This document shows, piece by piece, positions 43,139 through 52,331 of a stretch of 64,000 bases of DNA (the first letter of the stretch is position 1; every line of letters begins with the position of its first letter). The notes beneath the pieces are model-generated. The model was not told where the DNA came from. It saw only the letters and a list, made by a program, of their open reading frames with translations, and ran no database searches. Location: contig NZ_JAMXOE010000015.1 of the NCBI RefSeq assembly GCF_024055575.1, forward strand, positions 96,858-160,857, in the 5' to 3' direction. The position numbers and the translations under genes are program-made. The DNA comes from Mucilaginibacter flavidus. GTDB taxonomy: Bacteria; Bacteroidota; Bacteroidia; Sphingobacteriales; Sphingobacteriaceae.

Positions 43139-44368
43139 TTACAATTTCTTTTTATGCTCAATGTTGGGCAGGAACGCAGTAAAAATACCTATCAGCGGTA
43201 AAAACGCGCATATTTTAAACACGTACTCAATGCTGGTCATATCGGCAACTTTACCCAATACTGCCGAGCCAAGCCCACCCATGCCGAAGGCAAGTCCAAA
43301 AAATAACCCGGCTATTAACCCCACTTTGCCCGGCACTAAGTCGGTGGCATAAACCAATATGGCAGAGAAAGCCGACGACAGGATTAAGCCGATTACTACA
43401 GACAACACAGCGGTCCAAAATAACGGCACGTAAGGCAGCAGCATGGTAAAAGGCGCCACACCCAGGATGGATATCCAGATGATGTACTTGCGGCCAAAAC
43501 GGTCGCCCAGCGGACCGCCGATAACAGTGCCTGCGGCTACTGCACCCAAAAACAGGAACAGGTAAACCTGCGAGTGTTGTATAGTTAAATGGAACTTATG
43601 GATAAGGAAAAAAGTGTAATAGCTGGTAATGCTGCTCAGGTAAAAAAACTTCGAGAATATTAACACCAGCAATACAGCGAGTGAAAACATTACCCGTTTG
43701 CGCGACAGGTTGTGGTTATGATATTCGCTGTGGGTAGTTTTGTTTTTTGCGTTGTATGCCAGGCGGTCGCGGTACCATTTGCCAATTTGCAGTAATACCA
43801 ATATCCCAACAAAGGCGGCGATACAAAACCATATTACATTAAACTGCCCGTAAGGCGCAATTATAATAGCCGCCAGCAAAGGGCCAATAGCACTGCCTGC
43901 ATTACCTCCCAGTTGAAAAATGGATTGCGCCAGCCCCTTCCTGCCGCCGGAAGCCAAATGTGCTACCCGTGACGATTCAGGGTGAAATATGGACGAGCCC
44001 AAGCCGATAAAACCGACCGCTACCAAAATAGTATAGTAGCTTGATGCCATGGATGCAATTAACAAGCCCGTGAGGGTAAGCCCCATGCCTACCGGCAATG
44101 AGAATGGCCTTGGCTTACGGTCGGTATAAAAGCCAACAAAAGGCTGTAAGATAGAAGCGACAATTTGATAGGTAAACGCTATTAACCCTACCTGTGCAAA
44201 GGTTAAATGAAATTCGCCCTTAATTAATGGATAAATTGAGGGGATAACCGATTGCAGCATATCATTAATGAGATGTGCAAAACTGATGGTAAACAGGATG
44301 GGGAATACTGTTTGTTGGGCAAGTTGTTTAGTGTCGGCGGTAAGCGGCAAAGGCGATTCGGTTTCCAT
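43139..44368 (-). CDS. MFS transporter, fosmidomycin-resistance (Fsr) type
   Basis: 409 residues with twelve transmembrane helices. Family marks: SFAHLINDMLQSVIPSIYPLI at helix 1, FYTDRKPRPFSLPVGM in the A-loop, VGFIGLGSSIFHPESSRVAHLASGGRKGLAQSIFQLGGNAGSAIGP, and GPLGDRFGRKYIIW in the second half. These fit the Fsr efflux subgroup. Whether it exports fosmidomycin is not shown by sequence. Confidence 0.9.
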   Translation of the reverse strand: METESPLPLTADTKQLAQQTVFPILFTISFAHLINDMLQSVIPSIYPLIKGEFHLTFAQVGLIAFTYQIVASILQPFVGFYTDRKPRPFSLPVGMGLTLTGLLIASMASSYYTILVAVGFIGLGSSIFHPESSRVAHLASGGRKGLAQSIFQLGGNAGSAIGPLLAAIIIAPYGQFNVIWFCIAAFVGILVLLQIGKWYRDRLAYNAKNKTTHSEYHNHNLSRKRVMFSLAVLLVLIFSKFFYLSSITSYYTFFLIHKFHLTIQHSQVYLFLFLGAVAAGTVIGGPLGDRFGRKYIIWISILGVAPFTMLLPYVPLFWTAVLSVVIGLILSSAFSAILVYATDLVPGKVGLIAGLFFGLAFGMGGLGSAVLGKVADMTSIEYVFKICAFLPLIGIFTAFLPNIEHKKKL

Positions 44369-44400
44369 GCGAATTTATTTGCGGCGAATATACCTGTTAA

Positions 44401-45033
44401 TTAAGGAAATGAAATTTCATCGCGTGGGATAAAAAATCCTTTTATGCAATTCATATTGCGAATACATACCTGGATATGGCTCTTTTCCAAAATTCCTGCA
44501 CCTGCGAATGCAGGGCCCCCTTCGGTAAAAACGCCGCGGGTTGAGTCGAATATTTTTGTGGTACTGAAATCGTTATCGGCTATTTCCTTGTTATAAAGCT
44601 TAATAGTTCTGTTGTGCATATATTCAATAACCGCACAATCTAAAATCCTTAGTAATTTATCATGATGTCTGTCTCCGGTAGCGTCAATATTTTGTGGAAG
44701 ATTTTTACCAGCTATTTCATACCCTTCCTTCATCATTTCATGGTATTGCTTTATAAGCCGTAAATATTTAGAATCTAAAAAATCGCAACAGTGGCCAAGC
44801 TGCAATATAGCTCCGAGAACGGCTGGGTTTTTAATTTTTCCGCGTGTCGCCTTTTGCTCTGCCCATTCCATCGCACGCGTATAGTTGTTTTCCCAAAAGT
44901 ACATCCCATGGCCTAACCAATCGTGCGGTTCTCTGCTTATTTCAATATTGTTGGGATTGTTTATCAGATGGTCACGTACACTTAAATCGCAACCGTGAAA
45001 CCCAATAATACTATTGGGCCGGATATCATACAT
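44401..45033 (-). CDS. predicted ADP-ribosyltransferase-like protein (possible toxin)
   Basis: 210 residues. The N-terminus reads IIGFHGCD (His13), then WLGHGMYFWENNYTRAMEWAEQKA (Tyr45), which matches the first two motifs (H, Y) of PARP/ART-type folds, where H-G and G-x-G-x-Y-F bind NAD. The third catalytic position is not certain; Glu in ILEKSHIQVCIRN is one candidate. A 54-residue gene ends 21 bp upstream, giving a toxin-antitoxin-like pair. Function is inference from motifs. Confidence 0.6.
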   Translation of the reverse strand: MYDIRPNSIIGFHGCDLSVRDHLINNPNNIEISREPHDWLGHGMYFWENNYTRAMEWAEQKATRGKIKNPAVLGAILQLGHCCDFLDSKYLRLIKQYHEMMKEGYEIAGKNLPQNIDATGDRHHDKLLRILDCAVIEYMHNRTIKLYNKEIADNDFSTTKIFDSTRGVFTEGGPAFAGAGILEKSHIQVCIRNMNCIKGFFIPRDEISFP

Positions 45034-45054
45034 AGTAAGGCAGGTTCAATACTG

Positions 45055-45219
45055 TTATTTCTGTTCTAAAATGGCATAAGGTTTAGTAAACTTTCCTTTT
45101 TTTGTTAAGATACCCGCATCATGAAGGGATGCGATTGCCTCTTTTTTGGTCATTTTTTTAACCTCTTCAAGCTGCATTTTAGCTATATCCATTAACTTTT
45201 CAAAATCCTTGTCGCTCAT
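45055..45219 (-). CDS. 54-residue partner of the ART-like gene (possible antitoxin)
   Basis: A small frame from ATG at 45219: MSDKDFEKLMDIAKMQLEEV, a helical charged N-terminus, then KKEAIASLHDAGILTKKGKFTKPYAILEQK, a helix-turn-strand ending in the kind of short basic motif seen in small adaptor or antitoxin proteins. Too short for many gene finders. It precedes the ART-like gene by 21 bp on the same strand. Confidence 0.6.
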   Translation of the reverse strand: MSDKDFEKLMDIAKMQLEEVKKMTKKEAIASLHDAGILTKKGKFTKPYAILEQK

Positions 45220-45299
45220 TTTGTAAGTGTTATATTACAAATGTAATAATTCCATCGAAGAAATATTGAAGTGTAATCTTCAATTTTATAAGCTCATAC

Positions 45300-47936
45300 C
45301 TATTGTTCGGTGGTTTTTTTCAAAACCGGCTTACCATTTACCGAATCTTTTGAGGCTTTGTTGCCGGGCAATTTTACAGGCGCACCTTTCAGCAGGCTGT
45401 CTTTCGCCGTTTTTATCGCCGGTGATTTTTGAATCATCTTATTCACACTATCGGCAACGGCTTTTACCCCCGGCATTTTTGATGGCAGTTTATTCAAACT
45501 ATCCTTGGCGGCTTTAACTCCCGGCAGTTTCTGCAGCGACTTAGCTGTAGTATCTTTTACTGCTTTGCCATCCGGCAGTTTTTTCACCCCTGCCTTGCCC
45601 GCCTTTGCTTTTTCCTTTGCAGCTTTCGCATCAGCCTTTCTGCTATACGAAGGAATAATCGACTCCTTTGAAATGGGCCGTTCTTTTGGCTTCCATATAA
45701 AGCCTTTTAGTATTTTATCATCATCCACAACTTTAGCAATGGGCGTGTATTTATGCTCGGGCTTTAAATAAAACCCAATACGGGTTGCCTGGTTGTTCTC
45801 AAAATCAACACTTATGCGGGTACTTAACGACCGCTCCATACCGGTTACTTTTGTGCTCCCGCTATCGCGCGCAAAATAAATACTTTCGGCGTTGCCATCA
45901 ATAAACATCTGGTGCAGCTTATCATCCTTAAAATAGCCGCGCATTTTTTTGCCGCCCGTTTGGTTAAAATGTACGGAATCGTCCTTCTCAATATTCACAA
46001 TAAAGGCATGCGGAAACATCGTCATGTTGTCCATCTTTTTATGCTTCATCTGCATATACACCGTATCACCGGTTAGTTGCGAGCCCTGGGTCCATATAAT
46101 CGGGTTCACATAACAGCGAATGGTAGAATCGGCATTGCTGTAGAACATTGAGTCGGCTTTGGCTTGCAGATCCGACTTAAACATTTTAAAATGATGGTGA
46201 CCTATTACAATACGTATACGCGCGGTATCAAGCGGCTCAAGCTTCCTGGCCATCGTAACCGAGTCGTCAAACTTTTTCTTTCGAAGGCTGTCGGCTAACA
46301 GTTGCCTTTTGCTTGGCGCTGGCGGCGCCTTTTTTACCACTAGTTTGGGCTTGCCAAAAAAGTCACGGTGGCGAAAGGTCGTGTCGACCAATACACCGGC
46401 CGGCGCAGCCGTTAAAAACTTCGAATCTGGCACTTTCTTCTTTGGCTTCGCCGAAGAATCCCTTATATGCGCCAGCCGTTGTTTTTCCTGGTATATTTTT
46501 AAGTCCTTATAAGTTAAAATCCGGGTTTCAATCGTATCTGCCGACATATAAACCGAATCGCGTTTAAGGTGGCTCGTATCTTTCTTTACAACAGTAGTAA
46601 CAGGTTCCTTATCATACACCGGCTGCCCGCGCCTCAATGGAGTTATCCCGGGCTTGGTCACCGGTTTTGATTTCCCCGGAATTATTTTGGCCTGCACCGT
46701 TTTCAAATTATTGGTTTTTACATTAACCGGTGGCTTTTTAATAACGGAGTCTATCTTTTTACGGATTACATCGGTATCCGCATGCAGTTTTTTAAGTATG
46801 GTATCAACTTTCAGTTTACCCTCTTTTATTAACGCCGGGTTATACTTTCGGGTATTGGCAACAGTGTCAGTCTTGCCGGGAACGGTTTGCTTTATCAGCT
46901 TCGCCATGTTAATGGTGCCCTTATTTTTGCCGGGGTTTATCTTAAATACCGAATCGGCTTTTCTTACAGAATCAGCTTTTGCCAGCGAGTCGGTTTTGGT
47001 GGTATCTTTTTTTTCCGTAACAATAATTATGTAGGGGTCTTCGGTCATTACCGTTCGTTCTTCATCTTTAAAGTAGGTACCCAAATTGCCTTTGATGGTA
47101 GTTTTCTGTTCCTTGTCGGTAAACGTTACGTGTTTAACCGCCCGGCCATAGCCTTTCAGCTTATCATAAAACAAACTATCTCCTTTTAACGATTTTGTGC
47201 CCGATGTATACAGGTTGTTTTTTCCGAAAGCGGCTTGCTCCGTAACCGTATTATATTGCCCATTTTCCGTATAAAGCGTGTCTCTGTCCTTTTTAGCGGT
47301 ATCGCTCTTTTTGGTCTTTGGAGTTTTGTCTTTGCCGGTGCTATAAATATGCGTCGGCCCATAAAAATAGGCAATTTTGGTTCCCGTATTATACCGCATC
47401 GTATCGGTTTTCACCAATGCATCGGGTGTAGTGAGCGATACATCATACCTGAAGTATGAGTCGCGGGTAAAGGCAAAGTAGTAGCCGTTTTTACTTAAAA
47501 GCGTATTGTCTTTATTCACCAGCTTGCCGCCATCGGTATAGGTGCCAATGCGTGTGGCCGTGTTATAGGTTAAATGATTGGTAGTAAGCGTGGCGTCTTT
47601 ATCAACCATTTTTACGTTGTCGGTAAGTATGGCTATTTTGGTGTTACCGTTATAATTCAGCTTGTCCGAAAATATGTGCAGCGTGTCGCCCTGGTTTATT
47701 ACCACGTTGCCAAACGCGTCGAATGCGTTATCCTGCGGATAAAAGTAGGCACTATCTGAAGTGAGCGTGCTAAAATCCTGCTTAAAGGTACCCTGGTAAA
47801 CTTTAATCAAATCTTTGCCGTTGCGCTTCACTCCAAATGTCTCCCGCGATTTTACCAGTGTAACCGACGATTTTTTCTGGCAAAATGCGGTCGCCGAAAA
47901 GCACAATAACAGGACGAATAAAACGTATTTCCTCAC
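45300..47936 (-). CDS. OstA-like (LptA/LptD N-terminal type) protein
   Basis: 878 residues with a signal peptide (MRKYVLFVLLLCFSATAFCQ). Residues about 30-300 have the repeating strands of the OstA/LptA jelly-roll (TLTSDSAYFYPQDNAFDAFGNVVINQGDTLHIFSDKLNYNG and similar units), and a second OstA-like block follows about 570-770. The region between is Lys/Pro/Thr-rich, and the C-terminus holds about five degenerate units of the type LPGVKAAKDSLNK. It probably takes part in LPS transport across the periplasm. Divergent from tilS by 50 bp. Confidence 0.82.
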   Translation of the reverse strand: MRKYVLFVLLLCFSATAFCQKKSSVTLVKSRETFGVKRNGKDLIKVYQGTFKQDFSTLTSDSAYFYPQDNAFDAFGNVVINQGDTLHIFSDKLNYNGNTKIAILTDNVKMVDKDATLTTNHLTYNTATRIGTYTDGGKLVNKDNTLLSKNGYYFAFTRDSYFRYDVSLTTPDALVKTDTMRYNTGTKIAYFYGPTHIYSTGKDKTPKTKKSDTAKKDRDTLYTENGQYNTVTEQAAFGKNNLYTSGTKSLKGDSLFYDKLKGYGRAVKHVTFTDKEQKTTIKGNLGTYFKDEERTVMTEDPYIIIVTEKKDTTKTDSLAKADSVRKADSVFKINPGKNKGTINMAKLIKQTVPGKTDTVANTRKYNPALIKEGKLKVDTILKKLHADTDVIRKKIDSVIKKPPVNVKTNNLKTVQAKIIPGKSKPVTKPGITPLRRGQPVYDKEPVTTVVKKDTSHLKRDSVYMSADTIETRILTYKDLKIYQEKQRLAHIRDSSAKPKKKVPDSKFLTAAPAGVLVDTTFRHRDFFGKPKLVVKKAPPAPSKRQLLADSLRKKKFDDSVTMARKLEPLDTARIRIVIGHHHFKMFKSDLQAKADSMFYSNADSTIRCYVNPIIWTQGSQLTGDTVYMQMKHKKMDNMTMFPHAFIVNIEKDDSVHFNQTGGKKMRGYFKDDKLHQMFIDGNAESIYFARDSGSTKVTGMERSLSTRISVDFENNQATRIGFYLKPEHKYTPIAKVVDDDKILKGFIWKPKERPISKESIIPSYSRKADAKAAKEKAKAGKAGVKKLPDGKAVKDTTAKSLQKLPGVKAAKDSLNKLPSKMPGVKAVADSVNKMIQKSPAIKTAKDSLLKGAPVKLPGNKASKDSVNGKPVLKKTTEQ

Positions 47937-47953
47937 GCTCGCAAAATTAGTTT

Positions 47954-47982
47954 TTTGTTGGGGTTTTAAATTAATAATTTTG
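47954..47982 (+). promoter_or_regulatory. tilS promoter
   Basis: TTTG (47954-47957), 17-nt spacer, TAATTTTG (47975-47982), 4 nt before the tilS ATG; again predicts a near-leaderless mRNA. Confidence 0.6.
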
Positions 47983-47986
47983 ATGG

Positions 47987-49321
47987 ATGCTGCCGGTTAA
48001 AAATTTCACTGATTTTATCGATCAAAATTCACTTTTTGACGGGCAAAGTAAAATACTTGCAGCCGTTAGCGGGGGTATGGATTCTGTTATCATGGTTCAT
48101 TTACTCAAATCGGCAGGGTATAATTTTGGTATTGCTCATTGTAACTTTCAGCTTAGGGGCGATGAATCTACCGGCGACGAACAATTTTGCCGCCAGCTGG
48201 CACAACAACTTGATGTACCCTTCCACACTACCAGCTTTGATACTTTAACATTTGCTAGTGATAACAAAGTATCCACCCAAATGGCTGCCCGTACACTCCG
48301 TTACCAATGGTTTGAAAAGGTTAGGGAACAGGCGGGCTATTCAGTTATTGCGCTTGCACACCACCAAAACGATGCAATTGAAACAATATTGTTAAACCTC
48401 ACCCGTGGAACCGGCATTGCCGGCTTGCATGGTATTTTACCTAAAAATGGCCCGCTTGTACGGCCCTTATTATTTTTAGGGCGCGATGGTATTCACCAGC
48501 TAATACAGAGCTTACAAATACCGTACCGCGAGGACAGTTCGAACTCATCAACCAAATACGCCCGCAATAAAATACGGCTCGAAGTTATGCCGAAGCTAAA
48601 GGAACTGAACCCGGCCCTTGAGCGTACCTTTGAAAACAACCTGCAGCATTTCAGGGAACTTGAAATATTGCTTAACCTGCGGGTGGCAGAATTGCAGCAA
48701 AAAGTGGTTGTAATTTACGGGGGCGAAAGCCATATTTTTTTAAAGGATATTATCGACCTGGAACCCAAACGCCTGCTGCTTTTTAACCTGCTGCAGCCCT
48801 ATGGCTTTAATGAAACCAGCATTGATGATTTAATTTCAGCATTGGGTAAACACTCCGGCCGCGTTTTTGAATCAGAAAATTTTAGATTGATATTAGACCG
48901 GGAGCGGCTCATTTTAACAAAAAAGGGTACTGGCCAACAACGGGAAGTGTTGATTAATATACACGACCGGGAGATTAACTATGGCCGTTATAAGTTGAAT
49001 ATTTTGCATGACGATAGTCCGCTTATTGTAAAAAACAACCCGATGGCTGTTTCAATCGATGCAGGGTTATTAATTTATCCCTTAACTTTGCGGCCGTGGC
49101 AGCAAGGCGATTCTTTTGTCCCGTTGGGGATGAAGGGCCGTAAAAAGGTAAGCGATTTTTTTGTTGGCGAAAAAGTGCCGTTACATCAAAAAGAGCAAGT
49201 ACCGCTGCTGATAAACGGCAATGGTGATATTGCCTGGCTGGGCGGTTACCGGCTTGCCGATAATTATAAAGTTACCAAAGACACCAAAAAAGTAGTTATA
49301 TTCGAGTTGGTTTTAATTTGA
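47987..49321 (+). CDS. tilS: tRNA(Ile)-lysidine synthase
   Basis: Modifies C34 of the AUA-reading tRNA-Ile with lysine and ATP. The PP-loop motif is SGGMDS (about 29-34), followed by AHCNFQLRGDES, ALAHHQNDAIETILLNLTRGTG and REDSSN. The C-terminal TilS domain (LTLRPWQQGDSFVPLGMKGRKKVSDFF) is intact. 444 residues, normal length. An essential gene. Confidence 0.96.
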   Translation: MLPVKNFTDFIDQNSLFDGQSKILAAVSGGMDSVIMVHLLKSAGYNFGIAHCNFQLRGDESTGDEQFCRQLAQQLDVPFHTTSFDTLTFASDNKVSTQMAARTLRYQWFEKVREQAGYSVIALAHHQNDAIETILLNLTRGTGIAGLHGILPKNGPLVRPLLFLGRDGIHQLIQSLQIPYREDSSNSSTKYARNKIRLEVMPKLKELNPALERTFENNLQHFRELEILLNLRVAELQQKVVVIYGGESHIFLKDIIDLEPKRLLLFNLLQPYGFNETSIDDLISALGKHSGRVFESENFRLILDRERLILTKKGTGQQREVLINIHDREINYGRYKLNILHDDSPLIVKNNPMAVSIDAGLLIYPLTLRPWQQGDSFVPLGMKGRKKVSDFFVGEKVPLHQKEQVPLLINGNGDIAWLGGYRLADNYKVTKDTKKVVIFELVLI

Positions 49322-49417
49322 AGATTTGGAAATGCGACGATTTGAAGATGAAAACAACTTCAATTTCATAACAAAAAAACATCTTCAAATTTTCAAATCA
49401 TCAAATCATCAAATTAA
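49320..49417. repeat. degenerate ATTTGAAGAT words with inverted arms
   Basis: GAAGATTTGGAAATGCG... on the left and CTTCAAATTTTCAAATCATC on the right. A second half-site block lies at 49898-49940. Confidence 0.65.
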
Positions 49418-49897
49418 ATGGATAAACCGGATTTCGTTGAGAAACAATACCTCGGCAGGGAATTTATACCAATAACCATACGCCTGGTGCTGGCTATGTT
49501 TTGCTTTGCGGCTTATTTTTTTACCGACGAGCGCGAGCGTAACGGCGGCCTGCTGGCTATTGTAGGCTTCGCTATTATCATCATATCCATCATTATGGGT
49601 TTCCTGCTGCATTTCCGCATCCGTGTTGAAAATAAAAGTATCATGCTTGATGGGCTCTGGACCACACGCCTGGTTAAAATAGATCTGAACAGTATTGTAA
49701 AAGTTGAAAGAAAAGAATACAGCAGATATTTATTCAATAACCCTGTTTATAACCTCCATTCAAAAGGTACTATCCGCTTTTATTGCGCAGGCAAAGAAGC
49801 GCTGCACCTTACGGACCGCGACGGCCTCATCTATATCATCGGCTCCCAACATGTAAATGAATTTTTAAGGTCGATTAAGGAAGAGATGAAGAAGTGA
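49418..49897 (+). CDS. membrane protein with bacterial PH-like domain
   Basis: 159 residues: two transmembrane helices (ITIRLVLAMFCFAAYFF and LLAIVGFAIIIISIIMGFLLHF) followed by a strand-rich region (FRIRVENKSIMLDGLWTTRLVKIDLNSIVKVERKEYS) of the bPH2 type. Same design as the gene at 36867. Function unknown. Confidence 0.75.
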   Translation: MDKPDFVEKQYLGREFIPITIRLVLAMFCFAAYFFTDERERNGGLLAIVGFAIIIISIIMGFLLHFRIRVENKSIMLDGLWTTRLVKIDLNSIVKVERKEYSRYLFNNPVYNLHSKGTIRFYCAGKEALHLTDRDGLIYIIGSQHVNEFLRSIKEEMKK

Positions 49898-49968
49898 TTT
49901 TTTGATTTGAAGATGTGTTGATTTGATGATTTGAAAATGCCCCCCCCCGGTCAGAACAATGTGACGTG

Positions 49969-50241
49969 TTACATAGTTATCAAATCTTTAATATAATCAT
50001 GTTCTTTTTCGTGAACCGACATTAATGCTGCCACCTTTTCAACTTCGTGATAGAATTCGTTATCGATAGGGGTTTCGCATTCGTGTAGTTGGGTTACAAT
50101 ATGGTCTAAACACAATCTATATTCATTGTATTCCAGATATTCTTGTGCTGTTGCCACGTCAGTAGCAGGTAAACCCAATTGCTGCGCACGTGTGATTAAT
50201 GTAGCAAGTTGTTTACGAATTTTTTGTCTGGGTAAAAACAA
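49969..50241 (-). CDS. MafI-like immunity protein, orphan
   Basis: 90 all-helical residues. DVATAQEYLEYNEYRLCLDHIVTQLHECETPIDNEFYHEVEKVAALM follows the MafI-family immunity pattern (A-x-x-Y-L-x-x-N-E-Y...L-x-E...P-I). Such proteins neutralise polymorphic toxins, but no toxin gene is adjacent. It may protect against toxins of neighbouring cells, or be a leftover. Confidence 0.65.
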   Translation of the reverse strand: MFLPRQKIRKQLATLITRAQQLGLPATDVATAQEYLEYNEYRLCLDHIVTQLHECETPIDNEFYHEVEKVAALMSVHEKEHDYIKDLITM

Positions 50242-50363
50242 GATATTGAAATTGAAATCTCAAGTTACGATTGATTTACGTAAAATAAAATTCTCTTTAG
50301 TCCTATCGCCATAATATCTTCCGCACTTTAAACTCTATTCATCCTGCGTTGCCATAAATCTTC

Positions 50364-50407
50364 CCAAAAAAATAAGAGCAGATGCTTCTTAAAACATCTG
50401 CTCTTAT
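50364..50407 (-). terminator. terminator after the RNase E/G gene
   Basis: Stem ATAAGAGCAGATG / CATCTGCTCTTAT, followed on the minus strand by a run of seven to eight T. Confidence 0.88.
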
Positions 50408-50466
50408 CTTAATTCTTTCATCCGCACATCAGAAATACGCATCCCGCACCTGCGGGACACATCATT

Positions 50467-52017
50467 CTATAACTTTATCTCTTCGTCTTTACCTGAAAAG
50501 AAGTGGAACTCCGTAATTTGATACGCCGGATTACTTTTAACCTTTATCCACTGGTTGTATTTTACAAACCATTTCACCTGGCGGTTTATAAAGCCTTTTT
50601 TAATATAGGCCTCAATATAAGGGTGAACCGTAAGTGTAATATTTTTTGCGTTTTGCTCAACCAGTATGAAGTTAAAGTTAGTCTCGATATCATCAAGCAG
50701 CAAAATGGTAGGCCTGATGGTACCTGTTCCGTTACAGGTTGGGCAAACTTCGCTGGTAACAATGTTCATTTCCGGGCGAACGCGCTGGCGGGTAATTTGT
50801 ACCAGTCCAAACTTGCTCGGTGGCAAAATGGTGTGTTTTGCACGGTCGTGGGCCATTTCGGCGCGCAGGTAGTCGAACAGGTCTTTACGGTTGTTTGGCT
50901 TGTGCATATCGATAAAGTCGATAACCACAATGCCGCCCATATCGCGCAGCCTGAGCTGGCGGGCAATTTCTTTAGCAGCCTCTTTATTTACCTGGAAGGC
51001 ATTTTCTTCCTGGTTTTCTTTATTGGCTGTGCGGTTTCCGCTGTTTACATCGATAACGTGCAGGGCCTCGGTATGCTCAATAACCAGGTAGGCACCGCCT
51101 GCAAGGTTTACTGTTTTACCAAACGCACCCTTTATCTGCTTATCAATACCGTAGTGCTCAAATATGGGCACACTATTTTTGTGGAAACGCACGATACTCT
51201 CCAGATCCGGCGATATTTCATGAACGTACGACCGCACTTCTTCGAACATGCTGTTGTCGTTTACATAAATATGCTGAAAATCGGGATTTAAAATATCGCG
51301 CAAAAGGGTCGAGGTACGGTCAATTTCGCCAAGCGCTTTTTTTGCGGGCTCGATAGACGGCAGGCGCGTAATGAACGACTCCCACTTTGATATTAAATCA
51401 AGCAGGTCCTTTTGCATTTCGGCAACACCTTTACCTTCTGATACGGTACGTATAATTACGCCAAAATGCTTTGGCTTAATACTTTCAACAATTTTACGCA
51501 GGCGGTTACGCTCGGTGTTGCTCTTTATCTTTTTCGAGATAGAGATAACTTCCGAGAACGGCACCAATACTACGTATCGTCCGGCAATAGATATATCTGA
51601 GCTTAAGCGGGGGCCTTTTGTTGAAATTGGCTCCTTGGCTATCTGCACAGGTATAAGCTGACTTTTCGATAATAATTCCGAGATTTTACCCCCTTTATTA
51701 ATATCCGGATCCAGCTTAAAATTATCTAAAAGCTTTGACTGGTATCCCCCGCTACGTACTTGTTTGGTTAGCTTAAGCAGGCTTTGTACCTGCGGCCCCA
51801 AATCAAGGTAATGCAAAAAGGCATCTTTCTCGTAGCCTACGTCAACAAAAGCTGCATTTAGCCCTGGCATAATCTTTTTGATACGGCCAAGGTAAATATC
51901 ACCAACAGTATAATTGTTGCTGATTTGCTCTTTATGAAGTTCTACAAGCTGTTTGTCCTGTAATAATGCAATAGTAGTCCCGCTGGGGGATGAATCGATA
52001 ATTAATTCTTTTATCAA
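50467..52017 (-). CDS. rng: ribonuclease E/G family endoribonuclease
   Basis: 516 residues. N-terminal S1 domain (VGDIYLGRIKKIMPGLNAAFVDVGYEKDAFLH), RNase H-like core, catalytic Mg-binding Asp residues in HVIDVNSGNR (about 325) and VVIDFIDM (about 367), and the Zn-link Cys pair CPTC in SEVCPTCNGTG. It processes rRNA and turns over mRNA. The size fits RNase G rather than E: the long degradosome scaffold is absent. It lies downstream of the 29-residue ribosomal gene. Confidence 0.95.
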   Translation of the reverse strand: MIKELIIDSSPSGTTIALLQDKQLVELHKEQISNNYTVGDIYLGRIKKIMPGLNAAFVDVGYEKDAFLHYLDLGPQVQSLLKLTKQVRSGGYQSKLLDNFKLDPDINKGGKISELLSKSQLIPVQIAKEPISTKGPRLSSDISIAGRYVVLVPFSEVISISKKIKSNTERNRLRKIVESIKPKHFGVIIRTVSEGKGVAEMQKDLLDLISKWESFITRLPSIEPAKKALGEIDRTSTLLRDILNPDFQHIYVNDNSMFEEVRSYVHEISPDLESIVRFHKNSVPIFEHYGIDKQIKGAFGKTVNLAGGAYLVIEHTEALHVIDVNSGNRTANKENQEENAFQVNKEAAKEIARQLRLRDMGGIVVIDFIDMHKPNNRKDLFDYLRAEMAHDRAKHTILPPSKFGLVQITRQRVRPEMNIVTSEVCPTCNGTGTIRPTILLLDDIETNFNFILVEQNAKNITLTVHPYIEAYIKKGFINRQVKWFVKYNQWIKVKSNPAYQITEFHFFSGKDEEIKL

Positions 52018-52120
52018 CTGCTACTCCATTTCTTAAAGCGGCTATACAACCGCACGTTAATTAGTGGGTAAAAAACAACTTTGCCTGTAATACAAACAGG
52101 AAAATAAGCATGGGGTAAGT

Positions 52121-52209
52121 GTTTAGTCCTAAGTCTATAGTCTTAAGTCTAAAATCGTTCCCCAAAGTAAAAAGGGCTATCGACTTAGGACTTAAGGCTA
52201 CCGACTAAA
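52121..52209. repeat. degenerate AGTCTTAAGTC words with inverted arms
   Basis: AAGTCTATAGTCTTAAGTC on the left; GACTTAGGACTTAAGGCTAC on the right. It lies between rng and the small ribosomal gene. Same word family as 20304 and 27674. Confidence 0.7.
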
Positions 52210-52219
52210 AAAACATTGC

Positions 52220-52309
52220 TTATTTTTTCTTATGTCTGTTTTTTCTCAAACGTTTTTTACGTTTGTGGGTAGCCATTTTGTGTCTTTTACGTTTTTTACC
52301 GCTGGGCAT
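52220..52309 (-). CDS. 29-residue basic ribosome-associated protein (AURKAIP1/COX24 type)
   Basis: A 29-residue, almost entirely Lys/Arg/His protein (MPSGKKRKRHKMATHKRKKR followed by LRKNRHKKK), conserved across Bacteroidota as the AURKAIP1/COX24-domain small protein, related to mitochondrial ribosomal protein mS38. It probably binds rRNA. Too short for most gene callers. It lies 22 bp after the TPR gene on the same strand. Confidence 0.85.
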   Translation of the reverse strand: MPSGKKRKRHKMATHKRKKRLRKNRHKKK

Positions 52310-52331
52310 AATAATAATTTTTAATGTGTGA

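Noticed and set aside
49940..49948. Run of nine C as a phase-variation switch
   Set aside because: It lies between two genes with no promoter or frame that its length would change; could be noted but no function is supported.
50503..51291. Long open frame (262 codons) opposite the RNase E/G gene
   Set aside because: Antisense shadow; the RNase frame carries all catalytic motifs.
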